A stretch of 53,988 nt of DNA. It comes from CAYYWP01 sp050176585 (GTDB lineage Bacteria > Desulfobacterota > Binatia > HRBIN30 > CADEER01). This document shows, in pieces, positions 41,735 to 49,801 of this stretch. The notes beneath the pieces were generated by a model that saw only the letters and a list, made by a program, of their open reading frames with translations, was not told where the DNA came from and made no database searches. The translations under genes were made by a program, and so were the position numbers. Each line of letters begins with the position of its first letter. The first letter of the stretch is position 1. Location: assembly GCA_050176585.1 (NCBI GenBank), contig JBFXHX010000027.1:1-53988 (forward strand). The letters are read 5' to 3'.

Positions 41735-43513
41735 CTATGTTTTCGTGATGATCGAGTTGCCGAGCACGAGCACGTCCATGTCGCTGCGCATGAACGTGCT
41801 GTACGCCTGGGCGGGGGTCGTCACGATCGGCTCCCCCTTCAAATTGAACGAGGTGTTCAGCACGACGGGCATACCGCTCGCTTGGCCGAAGCGCTCGATC
41901 AACTGGTAGTAGAGTGGGCTCTCCTGCGCATGCACCGTCTGCAGGCGCGCCGTGTTGTCCACGTGGGTGATCGCGGGCAGCCGCGTGCCCTGCCCGTCCT
42001 TCACGTCGACTACATACAGCATGAAGCGCGCCGGGTAGTGCCGAGCCGGGTCGTCCAGGTCGAAGTACCGGTCGGCAGCATCCACGACGACCGATGGGGC
42101 GAACGGCCGAAACGGCTCGCGAAACTTGATCTTCGTGTTCACCACGTCCTTCATGTCCGCGCGCCCCGGGTCGGCCAGAATGCTCCGAGCGCCGAGAGCG
42201 CGCGGACCCCATTCGAAGCGGTTCTGGAACCAACCCACCACGCGGCCGCGGCGCAGGTGGTCGACGGTGTGGTCCACCAGCTCGTCCTCATGGCGGCAGC
42301 GCGTATGGGCGATACCGGCGCCACGGAGATAATCGCCGATCTCGGCGTCGTCATACCCCTTGCCCCAGTACGCGTGCCCCATCCGGAACTGCCGCGGCTG
42401 GCCGAGCAGAACGTGTTGTGCGTAGAGCGCTGCACCCAGCGCGCCGCCGCCGTCCCCCGCCGCCGGTTGCACGAATAGCTCGGTGAAAGGCGTCTCCTTC
42501 AACACGCGTCCGTTCGCGACACTGTTCAACGCCACGCCGCCCGCGAGACAGAGCGTGTCCAGCCCGGTGTCGCGATGCAGCGCGCGCGCCATCGCGAGCA
42601 CGATCTCCTCCGTGCAGTGCTGGATGCTGGCGGCGACATCGGCATAATACTGATTGCGCGCTGCGATGCGCGCGAAATCCGATGGCGGCGCGCCGAAGTA
42701 GGCCGGAAACCCCGACCGCTCGGTGAAGAACAGCCACTCCGGGTCGCGCGGCTCGCCGAACAAGTCCACGAACTTCTGGTTGAAAGCGCGCGTGCTGGAG
42801 TGGTGGAAGCAGAAGTAGCTCATGTCGAGCCAGAGACTACCGTCCGCCCCGAGCCGGTAGAGCCGCTCGACCTTGTCCACGTATTTCGGCTCCCCGTAGG
42901 GAGCCATGCCCATGACTTTGTACTCCCCCTCGTTCACCTCGAAGCCGAGAAATGCCGTGAACGCGCTGTAGAGCAAGCCCACTGAATGCGGAAACCGGAT
43001 CTCGCGCAACAGCGAGAGCTCCACTCCGCGCCCGCGGCCGGCGCTCGCGCATGCCCATTCACCCACCCCGTCGATCGTCAGGATCGCCGCTTGTTCGAAC
43101 GGCGAGCAGAGAAACGCGCTCGCCGCGTGCGAGAGGTGATGCTCGCTGAACAGCACGCGATCCAACCCGACCCCGAGCTCCTGGTGGATGCGCTGCTTCA
43201 CCCAGAGCTTGTCGAGCAACCACGTGGTCATCGCGTCGCCAAAGACTTTCCACGACCGCGGCACGACTTGCAGCGCGGTGCTCAGAATGCGCTCGAACTT
43301 CACGAAGGGCTTCTCGTAGAACACTACGTAGTCGAGATCGCGCACTTCGATCCCCGCTTGCGCGAGGCAGAACCGAATCGCGTGGCGGGGGAAGTCGGCG
43401 TCGTGCTTGCGGCGCGAGAAGCGCTCCTCCTCGGCCGCGGCCACCAACTGTCCGTCGACCAGCAAGGCCGCCGCCGCGTCGTGATAGAAACACGACACGC
43501 CCAAAATCCTCAT
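41735..43513 (-). CDS. NodU/CmcH-family O-carbamoyltransferase
   Basis: 592 aa. The N-terminal Kae1/HSP70-like domain (1-360) has GVSCFYHDAAAALLVDG, EEERFSRRKHDADFP, the metal-binding-type HHLSHAASAF and TIDGVGEW. The C-terminal domain (about 400-592) has GWFQNRFEWGPRALGARSIL and FRPFAPSVV, and ends in VLNTSFNLKGEPIV, as in TobZ/NodU. It would move carbamoyl from carbamoyl phosphate, via carbamoyl-AMP, to a hydroxyl group, most likely of a sugar in the local glycan. The start is the ATG of MRILGVSC. Confidence 0.94.
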   Translation of the reverse strand: MRILGVSCFYHDAAAALLVDGQLVAAAEEERFSRRKHDADFPRHAIRFCLAQAGIEVRDLDYVVFYEKPFVKFERILSTALQVVPRSWKVFGDAMTTWLLDKLWVKQRIHQELGVGLDRVLFSEHHLSHAASAFLCSPFEQAAILTIDGVGEWACASAGRGRGVELSLLREIRFPHSVGLLYSAFTAFLGFEVNEGEYKVMGMAPYGEPKYVDKVERLYRLGADGSLWLDMSYFCFHHSSTRAFNQKFVDLFGEPRDPEWLFFTERSGFPAYFGAPPSDFARIAARNQYYADVAASIQHCTEEIVLAMARALHRDTGLDTLCLAGGVALNSVANGRVLKETPFTELFVQPAAGDGGGALGAALYAQHVLLGQPRQFRMGHAYWGKGYDDAEIGDYLRGAGIAHTRCRHEDELVDHTVDHLRRGRVVGWFQNRFEWGPRALGARSILADPGRADMKDVVNTKIKFREPFRPFAPSVVVDAADRYFDLDDPARHYPARFMLYVVDVKDGQGTRLPAITHVDNTARLQTVHAQESPLYYQLIERFGQASGMPVVLNTSFNLKGEPIVTTPAQAYSTFMRSDMDVLVLGNSIITKT

Positions 43514-43589
43514 AAGGACCGCCTTTTCTTGCAGGGGTTCGGGTCTCGCGTTCGCCCCGCCCCCCGGACGGCGCATCGCGCGCTCGACG

Positions 43590-44264
43590 TCACGCGCGTC
43601 CCTCGACGGGCCTGGGCACTGACGGGTGCTGCCGCGCGAGCACGACGCCGACGCACTGCGCGCCGGCCGCTTCAAGCTTGCGCGCGGCGTCCTCCACGTC
43701 TGCGAACGGCGTGCGCTCCGCCGCTGCGACGAGCACCACCGCGCCGACCCAGGGCGCCAACAATACGGCGTCGGTGTAGGCGCGAACGGGCGGCAGGTCC
43801 ACGATCGCGCAGTCGAACTGCCGACTGGCCTCGGCCAGCGCGCGGCCGATCGCATCGCACTGGACCGCCGCCGCGCGCGATCCCGCACCGATTAGCCACA
43901 AGCGGTCCGCGTCAATTGCGACGGGGAGCGCGGTCAGCGGCACACCGACGACCAGCAGCTCGGCGAGCCCGGGCGCGGCGATTCGGTCCAGCATGCGCCC
44001 CAACGCCGGCCGGCGCAGGTTCGCCTCGATGAGCACGACCCGCGCATCGGGCTCCGCCGCGAGGGCGCGGGCGAGCTCGAGCGCGGTCGAGGTGACCCCT
44101 TCGCGATGGTGTGCGGCGGTCACGCCGATGATGCGCGGCGGGTCGAACGGTCCGCGCGCCGGCGGGCGTTCACCGTCGCGCCCGGCGCCAGCGGCAAAGC
44201 CCGCTGCTGCCATGTGGTTCATCATTCCGTGGCGCGCGCTGCTGCGCTCGAGGTGCTCATGCAT
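43590..44264 (-). CDS. CpsD/CapB-like ATPase with degenerate nucleotide site
   Basis: 224 aa, related to the cytoplasmic domain of bacterial tyrosine kinases (Wzc/CpsD) that control polysaccharide chain length. The fold is clear: VTAAHHREGVTSTALELARALA, VVLIEANLRRPALGRML and AIVDLPPVRAYTDAVLLAPW. The Walker A lysine is replaced by V57 (REGVTST instead of EGKST). The Walker A' DxD-type motif is E80-A-N82. Only the Walker B D156 is standard. The C-terminal tyrosine cluster is missing. It is probably a non-catalytic partner. Its start overlaps the epimerase stop by 8 bp. Confidence 0.8.
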   Translation of the reverse strand: MHEHLERSSARHGMMNHMAAAGFAAGAGRDGERPPARGPFDPPRIIGVTAAHHREGVTSTALELARALAAEPDARVVLIEANLRRPALGRMLDRIAAPGLAELLVVGVPLTALPVAIDADRLWLIGAGSRAAAVQCDAIGRALAEASRQFDCAIVDLPPVRAYTDAVLLAPWVGAVVLVAAAERTPFADVEDAARKLEAAGAQCVGVVLARQHPSVPRPVEGRA

Positions 44265-45210
44265 CTGCGGGCACCTGCGCGGCGAACCATTCACACGTGC
44301 GCCGCATGCCCTCTGCGAAGCTGACCAGCGGCCGATAGCCGAGCCGGGCGCTGATCGACTCGATCGACGCTTCGGTGTGCCGCACGTCACCCGCTCGCGG
44401 CGCCACGTGCCGGCGGGAAAGCTCGCGGCCGAGAAACCGGCCGATGTACGCCGCGATCTCGAGCAGCGAATGCCGCTCGCCGCACGCGACGTTGAACACC
44501 TCGCCGCCGGCGACGCCGGGCGCGGCGCAGGCGAGCCGATTGGCGAGCACCACGTTGTCCACGTGCGTGAAGTCGCGCGACTGCTCGCCGTCACCGTGGA
44601 TTTCCAGCGGCTCACCGCGCCAGGCGGCGCGCAGGAACAGCGGAATGACCGCCGCGTATCTCGACTCCGGGCTCTGCCGGGCTCCGAACACGTTGAAGTA
44701 CCGCAAGCTCACCGTGGTCAGCCCGTACAGTCCCTTGTAGACCCGGCAGTAGTGTTCCGCCGCCAATTTGGAGACCGCGTACGGGGAAATCGGCTCCGGG
44801 CAGACCGTCTCGCGTTTCGGCAGCGCCGGCGCGTCCCCGTACACCGAAGAGGATGACGCGTAGATGACCCGGCTGACGCCGCACTCTCGCGCCGCCTGGA
44901 GCACGTGCAGGGTTCCACCGACGTTGACCGCATCGCTGCTCAGTGGATCATCGACGGAACGCGCGACGGAGCGCAGCGCGCCCTGGTGCAGCACGTACGT
45001 GACGCCCCGCATCGCCTGGCGGACCGCGGTCAGGTCGCGGAGGTCGCCCTCGACGATCTCCACGCGGTCCCGCACGGCTTGGAGATTCTCCAGCGAGCCG
45101 CTGGAGAAGTCGTCGAAGATGCGCACGCGCTCGCCGTCGCGTGCGAGCGCCTCGGCCAGATGAGAGCCGATGAAGCCGGCTCCGCCGGTGATTAGATACA
45201 ACGGGCTCAT
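44257..45210 (-). CDS. UDP-GlcNAc/UDP-Glc 4-epimerase-like protein (WbpP type)
   Basis: 317 aa extended SDR. It shows TGGAGFIGSHLAEAL, SSSSVYGDAPALPK and PYAVSKLAAEHYC with catalytic Tyr and Lys, followed by RYFNVFGARQSPESRYAAVIPLF and GDGEQSRDFTHV. These stretches follow WbpP and other UDP-N-acetylhexosamine 4-epimerases more closely than E. coli GalE. It would supply UDP-GalNAc or UDP-Gal for the local glycan. It is upstream of, and overlaps, the CpsD-like gene. Confidence 0.88.
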   Translation of the reverse strand: MSPLYLITGGAGFIGSHLAEALARDGERVRIFDDFSSGSLENLQAVRDRVEIVEGDLRDLTAVRQAMRGVTYVLHQGALRSVARSVDDPLSSDAVNVGGTLHVLQAARECGVSRVIYASSSSVYGDAPALPKRETVCPEPISPYAVSKLAAEHYCRVYKGLYGLTTVSLRYFNVFGARQSPESRYAAVIPLFLRAAWRGEPLEIHGDGEQSRDFTHVDNVVLANRLACAAPGVAGGEVFNVACGERHSLLEIAAYIGRFLGRELSRRHVAPRAGDVRHTEASIESISARLGYRPLVSFAEGMRRTCEWFAAQVPADA

Positions 45211-45337
45211 CGCCGCGCCCGCTCGCTGTCGCCGCGGAAGCTGCGGCGGCGGGGAGCGCGCACCGGTGTCAGTCCGAAGCGGTCGGCGGTTCGCGCCCGT
45301 CGGCCCGGCGCGGCCACAGCCTCTGATGCATGCTCGA

Positions 45338-45482
45338 GTGGTGACCCTGGAGAGCGCCGCTCCGTCGGCGCCTGTTGGAGAGAGATGCGGCCCCGATCCA
45401 AACGGCGCCGACGGAGCGGCGCCCTCCTCCAAGACGCTGGGCGCAGCGCGCCGGCGAATGTCCGACTCGAAACGGCCTCCGG
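45338..45482. repeat. Fold-back intergenic repeat, copy E (best preserved)
   Basis: The left arm 45353-45378 (AGCGCCGCTCCGTCGGCGCC, then TGTTGG) is almost the exact reverse complement of the right arm 45398-45423 (core GGCGCCGACGGAGCGGCGC). About 19 nt separate them, giving a stem of roughly 24 bp. The flanks GTGGTGACCCTGG (left) and TCCAAGACGCTGG (right) also recur in other copies. It lies in the gap 45211-45501 between two minus-strand genes. Confidence 0.75.
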
Positions 45483-45501
45483 TTTCATCGCCGCCTGCGA
45501 T

Positions 45502-46584
45502 TCACTCGCCGCCTGCTTCGGGCACATCCGCGCCGGCCGACGGTTCGCGCCGGTCGCCGGATGCCCCCGGTTGCTGAAGCCGCGGCGGTGGCGCAGCGCT
45601 CTTCCGCCAGCGATCGCCATGTTTGATTAACCCACTCAAGAATCCCGCGCCCCACGCCAGGTGCATGCAGGCAAACGCCAGCGCGGTAGCGCACACGGCC
45701 GCCGGCCCCCTTCTGCCGGATGGCTTCACCGCTGCTATCAGGAGCGCGATCAGGTAGCCACCGGCCACAGCGCGGGACAACACTCCAGCCGCCGGCGCCA
45801 CGGGGCCGACGAGCTGCAGCGCGATCAGGCCCGCCACGAACGCGGGTGGGGCAAGGTGGCGCCAGCTGACCTGGCCTCGGTGCTTCTGCAGCACTCGCAC
45901 CATCCACTGCCCCGACTGGTAACACTCCCGGACGAGGTAGGCGACGTCTTGCGGGTTCTGGTACCACGACCGCATCGCCGCATCGAACGCGAGGCGCCCG
46001 CCGCCCTCCCCCACGCGACACCGCAGCTCATCCTCCTCGTTGCGCTGCAGCTCTTCGTCGAACATCCCGTATCGCTCGAACACCGCGCGGCGCCAGATAC
46101 TGCGCGCGGGGCCGTCGGTCCCGCCGTCCTCGATTGCGGAAGTGCGCGCGCGCCGGGATAGCGGTGAGCGCATCGCCGCGGCCACCGCGTCGCCGAACCA
46201 TCCGCCGCCGCGCGGCTCACTGCGGCCGTGGACGCCATCCGCGCCGGTCCGCTCGAGTGCCTCGACGCCCACACGGATGTACACCGGCGCGATCGCCGTG
46301 CCGGCGTCGACACGGCAAATGATGTCTCCCCGCGCCGACTGGAGGGCCAGGTTCAGCGCGGCGGCGGCGCCCTGCGCGGTACCGAGCCAGCGGACGCGCG
46401 GGTCGCGCCCAGCCCAGGCCTCCATCACGTCCGCGTGGCGCTCGATCTCGGCACCGACGACCAGGACCTCCAGCCGGTCCGTCGGATAGTCCTGGGCGAT
46501 CAACGCCTCCAACGTGGCGACTACGAGAGGCGCCGCCACGGCGCGCACCGGTACGATCGCGGAGACGAAGGGCGACTCAGGCAT
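45502..46584 (-). CDS. GT2 glycosyltransferase (ExoA-like)
   Basis: 360 aa. GT-A domain about 1-235: SAIVPVRAVAAPLVVATLEAL, LEVLVVG, GDIICRVDAGTAI as the metal-binding region, and FDEELQRNEEDELRCRV with an acidic ED motif. Two or three C-terminal membrane helices (about 245-325) place it at the inner membrane. It resembles the succinoglycan glucosyltransferase ExoA, suggesting chain extension of a lipid-linked glycan. The final 30 residues are Arg/Pro/Gly-rich and disordered. It belongs to the same minus-strand glycan region as the WbpP-like epimerase. Confidence 0.87.
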   Translation of the reverse strand: MPESPFVSAIVPVRAVAAPLVVATLEALIAQDYPTDRLEVLVVGAEIERHADVMEAWAGRDPRVRWLGTAQGAAAALNLALQSARGDIICRVDAGTAIAPVYIRVGVEALERTGADGVHGRSEPRGGGWFGDAVAAAMRSPLSRRARTSAIEDGGTDGPARSIWRRAVFERYGMFDEELQRNEEDELRCRVGEGGGRLAFDAAMRSWYQNPQDVAYLVRECYQSGQWMVRVLQKHRGQVSWRHLAPPAFVAGLIALQLVGPVAPAAGVLSRAVAGGYLIALLIAAVKPSGRRGPAAVCATALAFACMHLAWGAGFLSGLIKHGDRWRKSAAPPPRLQQPGASGDRREPSAGADVPEAGGE

Positions 46585-46673
46585 CGGAGGTTGCTATTCA
46601 GCTAGACGGCCGCGCAACGCAAGACCGCCGCGGCGCGCAGCCGCATCCGGCGCGTGCGTCCCGGCCGGTGCCA

Positions 46674-47483
46674 TCAGTCCACGACGCGGTAGCGGTGCCG
46701 CAGACTCTCGAATTGACGCTGGCGAATCCAGTTGCACCGGTGCGCCTGGTAGCGCGCGAGCAGCGCCAGAATGCCGAAGCCATAGCGTACGCTCGCCCGG
46801 AAGCTGGCCGATGATGCGTCGGCAAAGTAGCGCGTCGGTACCGGGACTTCGGCCACCCGAAAACCGGCGGCGACGATTTGGGCCATGATCTCTTGATCGA
46901 AAATGAAGCGGTCCGCATTGAGCGCGAAGTTCACCGTCTCCAGCACCTCGCGGCGATACGCCCGATAGCCGGTGTGATATTCGGACAGGGCGAGGCCGAA
47001 CACCCGGTTTTCGGCCCACGTCAGAGCCCGGTTGGCAACGAACTTCCACCACGGCATGCCGCCCGACAGGGTTTTCGCCGATCCATTCGCCAGCCGCGAG
47101 CCGAGCACGACGTCGGCGCGCCCCTCCTGTATCGGGCGTATGACGTCCGGCAAGAGCCGCGGATCATACTGGTAGTCCGGATGGACCATCGCGATGATGT
47201 CGGCGCCCGCGCGCAGCGCTTCCGCGTAACAGGTTTTTTGATTGGCGCCGTACCCGTAGTTGCGATCGTGCAGGAAGACCTTCACGTTGAGCCGCCGCGC
47301 GACGGCAACCGTCTCGTCGGTGCTGCCGTCGTCCACCAGGATGACCAGATCGACGGCGGCGTGCGGCAGCTCGGCATACGTCATGTGCAGGGTATGGGCG
47401 GCGTTATACGCCGGCATCACCACCACCACCCGCGGGCGCGCCGTTTCCTGGTCGTCCAGGGCGGCAGGCGGCCCTTCCCGCAT
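46674..47483 (-). CDS. GT2 glycosyltransferase (DPM1-like, soluble)
   Basis: 269 aa with VVVMPAYNAAHTL, ILVDDGSTDETV, NYGYGANQKTCY and a metal-binding region in HPDYQYDPRLLP. The later EYHTGYRAYRREVL and DQEIMAQIVAAGFRVAEVPVPTRY are typical of this GT2 group. No clear membrane helices are seen beyond a mild hydrophobic stretch near YGFGILALLARY. It probably adds a sugar to a lipid carrier or glycan intermediate. The start is either ATG 47483 (MREGPPAA) or GTG 47504. Confidence 0.88.
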   Translation of the reverse strand: MREGPPAALDDQETARPRVVVVMPAYNAAHTLHMTYAELPHAAVDLVILVDDGSTDETVAVARRLNVKVFLHDRNYGYGANQKTCYAEALRAGADIIAMVHPDYQYDPRLLPDVIRPIQEGRADVVLGSRLANGSAKTLSGGMPWWKFVANRALTWAENRVFGLALSEYHTGYRAYRREVLETVNFALNADRFIFDQEIMAQIVAAGFRVAEVPVPTRYFADASSASFRASVRYGFGILALLARYQAHRCNWIRQRQFESLRHRYRVVD

Positions 47484-47739
47484 TCGCAACACGGACGGGC
47501 TCACCCGACGCGGCGGTAAGCGCTCGCACGTGGCCGCCGCTGCATGCTGCCACCGGCCGGCGCCAGCGCCGCCGCGCGGACTCCGCCGAGCGTCGCCGGT
47601 GAACGATCCTCGATCAAACCGGTCCGGAACACGTGCCGGTCGGCCACGGGTCACCCCCCCGCGGCGGCGTAGCGTGGCGCGGCGGCTCGGTCAATTGCGA
47701 TTTGCTCGTGTGCAGTCGCGCCGGCTGATCACACGGGCA

Positions 47740-47921
47740 CACACCCGCGAAAGGCGCCGCGCGTACCTGTCGGTGGCGTAGCGCGTGCGGGCCACCTTGC
47801 GGGCGCGGCAGCCGAGCGCAGCGCCGAGAGAGGGGCGCGCGCAGCATGCAACAATGGCGGCTGTCATCGCGATCGCGTCGCCATTGTCGAACAGGAGCCC
47901 GGTACCCCTCCTCGATCGCAT
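47740..47921 (-). pseudogene. C-terminal remnant of a GT4/GT1-type glycosyltransferase
   Basis: The minus strand encodes RRGTGLLFDNGDAIAMTAAI, then LGAALGCRARKVARTRYATD and RYARRLSRV. This is the standard end of family 4 glycosyltransferases (GLLF-x-x-GD, then helix, then W/Y-x-x-x-xRL). The matching AIEEG lies just upstream in another frame, showing a frameshift. The rest of the gene is missing. Confidence 0.7.
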
Positions 47922-47934
47922 GTGCGCGCGCGCG

Positions 47935-48081
47935 TTTGACGATCAGCGGCGCGCGCAGCTGTTCTTCTCACCGCGCGGTGCTGTGGCACCACCCGCCGGG
48001 TGCCTGGAACTCCTCGCCGTGATCGGCGGGCAGGGCCACGACGCTTTACTCGTAGAGCCCGCTCGCCTTGGGCTGCTCGAG
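47935..48081 (-). pseudogene. Sulfatase/arylsulfatase-like remnant with in-frame stops
   Basis: The minus strand reads LEQPKASGLYE, stop, SVVALPADHGEEFQAPGG, WCHSTAR, stop, EEQLRAPLIVK. This closely tracks the sulfatase pattern GLYDDSVVVLTADHGEEF then GGWxHG and LYEEQLRVPLIVK. The two in-frame stops are TAA at 48048-48046 and TGA at 47970-47968. It ends right where the glycosyltransferase remnant begins, so two decayed genes are joined. Confidence 0.75.
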
Positions 48082-48409
48082 GCACCGGCCGCATAGCGCT
48101 GCAACGGGCGCCCGATCTGCGCGCGCTGTACCATGCGGATGCCGGCTACAACGCGCGCCGATTCCCGCGTTTCGTCTGCGCCTCGGCGGTCACCTCAGTT
48201 CGCGGGCGGCCGACCGGTGCCCCCTAGGCGATCCGAGTGGCCCTCGCCCATCGCTTCCTCGGCACCGCGCCGAACACCGCGTCGGTGCGCTCACCCCGGA
48301 GCCGCGGTAGCGGCCGCGCGAAGCCCGCACCGCCGAACGGGTATACGCGCACGCGCCAGCATTTCCGGCTGCGGGCCGAGCGGAGCTCGAGAGCCTGACG
48401 CCGTGCAGT

Positions 48410-49795
48410 TCAATGCCCGCGATAGTCGTCTGCGCGCAAGGCATGCGCCTTGATCTTGCGGTGCAACGTCGCCTGGTCGACGGCGGCATGGCGGGCGGAA
48501 CGCGCGATCCCGCCATTATAGAGGGTCAGCAGCTGGGCGAGGTACTCGCGCTCGGCGCCCTTGAGAAACTCGCGCAGCGACATTTGATAGTCGGTCGCTG
48601 CCGCGCGTTGGCCATCGCGTCTGCCGCCGGCGGGCACGTCCACCTCCCGCACCGTATCCCCTTTGGCGCGCAGCACCGCGCGCTCCATGACATTCGACAG
48701 CTCGCGGATATTGCCCGGCCAGCCGTGCGCCATCAGCTGGTTCACCGCGCGCTCGCTCAAGCGGTTCAGGCCCTTCTCGCGCGCCAGCGCGTTGTTGCGC
48801 AAAAACTCGGCGACCAGCAGGGGAATGTCGTCGGGCCGCTCGCGCAATGGCGGCAGATGAACGGGAACGACGTTTATCCGGTAGTAGAAGTCCTCGCGCA
48901 GACGCCCTTCGCGCACCAGACGGCTCAAGTCCACGTTGGTCGCCGCCACGACGCGCATGTCCACCTCGACGCGGCGGTTCCCGCCCAGCCGCTCGATGGC
49001 CCGCTCCTCGAGCACACGCAACAGCTTTGCCTGCATCGGCAGCGGGATGCTCTCGACCTCGTCGAGGAACAACGTCCCGCCGTCGGCGAGCTCGATCTTG
49101 CCGACGCGTTCGGCCATCGCGCCGGTGAAGGCTCCGCGCTCGTAGCCAAAGAGCTCGCTCTCCATCAACGCCTCGGGCACGGCCGCGCAGTTGATCGCCA
49201 CGAAGCGCCCGGTGCGCCGCTTGCCCTGAAAGTGGATCGCGCGCGCCGCCAGCTCCTTGCCGGTGCCCGACTCGCCGGTGATCAGGACGGTGACGTCGTT
49301 ACGCGCCAGCAGCTCCAGGGTGGAGAAGATCTCGAGCATGATCGGGTTGCGGCTCACCATGTTGGCGAACGCATAGCGGTCGGAGAGCTGGTTGCGGAGG
49401 TACTCGATCTCATCGATCAGGCGCCGCCGCTCGAGCGCCTTGCGGACGGCGTGCAGCAGCTCTTCGGGCTCGAACGGCTTGGTGATGTAGTCCACCGCCC
49501 CTTCGCGCATGGCTTCGACCGCATTCTTGATGCTGCCGTGGCCGGTGATCATGATCACGTCGACGTCCGGCCAGTGCTCGCGGATGTGCTTGGTCAGCGC
49601 GATGCCGTCCCCGTCCTCGATGCGGAAGTCGACCAGGGCGAGCGCGAAGTCGCCGCGGCCGAGGCGTTGGATGGCATCGCCGACGTTGCCCACGCACTCC
49701 ACCCGGAACGGCTGACTGGCAAAAAGCGACTGCAGCTCTTCGCGGATGAGCGGGTCGTCATCGACCACCAGTAGCTGCCGTTCCGGTTCGGCCAT
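48410..49795 (-). CDS. Sigma-54-dependent response regulator (NtrC family)
   Basis: 461 aa. Receiver domain 1-120 with acidic pocket DDD (12-14), phospho-acceptor D56 (LALVDFRIEDGDG) and K in YITKPFEP. AAA+ domain about 145-380 with GESGTGKE, an intact GAFTGA loop for sigma-54 contact, GTLFLDEVESIP and REDFYYRINVVPVHLPPLRER. The C-terminal Fis-type helix-turn-helix is GGIARSARHAAVDQATLHRK. It activates sigma-54 promoters. It follows the small kinase-like gene by 6 bp and lies between the glycan region and the divergent regulator pair. Confidence 0.95.
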   Translation of the reverse strand: MAEPERQLLVVDDDPLIREELQSLFASQPFRVECVGNVGDAIQRLGRGDFALALVDFRIEDGDGIALTKHIREHWPDVDVIMITGHGSIKNAVEAMREGAVDYITKPFEPEELLHAVRKALERRRLIDEIEYLRNQLSDRYAFANMVSRNPIMLEIFSTLELLARNDVTVLITGESGTGKELAARAIHFQGKRRTGRFVAINCAAVPEALMESELFGYERGAFTGAMAERVGKIELADGGTLFLDEVESIPLPMQAKLLRVLEERAIERLGGNRRVEVDMRVVAATNVDLSRLVREGRLREDFYYRINVVPVHLPPLRERPDDIPLLVAEFLRNNALAREKGLNRLSERAVNQLMAHGWPGNIRELSNVMERAVLRAKGDTVREVDVPAGGRRDGQRAAATDYQMSLREFLKGAEREYLAQLLTLYNGGIARSARHAAVDQATLHRKIKAHALRADDYRGH

Positions 49796-49801
49796 CGCAG
49801 G

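Larger units (their letters stand above)
47505..48409. other. Gene-free stretch with pseudogene remnants
   Basis: About 900 bp without an intact gene. It holds relics of a GT4 glycosyltransferase (47740-47921) and a sulfatase (47935-48081). A possible inverted sulfatase scrap lies on the plus strand at 48114-48176. I recognise nothing in 47505-47739 or 48180-48409. Confidence 0.6.

Noticed and set aside
42986..44032. A 348-codon plus-strand frame opposite the carbamoyltransferase and CpsD-like genes
   Set aside because: It spans the boundary of two well-supported minus-strand genes and is very Arg/Ala-rich, as expected for an antisense shadow.
47785..48096. A 103-codon plus-strand frame in the gene-free stretch
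   Set aside because: It is antisense to the sulfatase and glycosyltransferase relics and has no family similarity.
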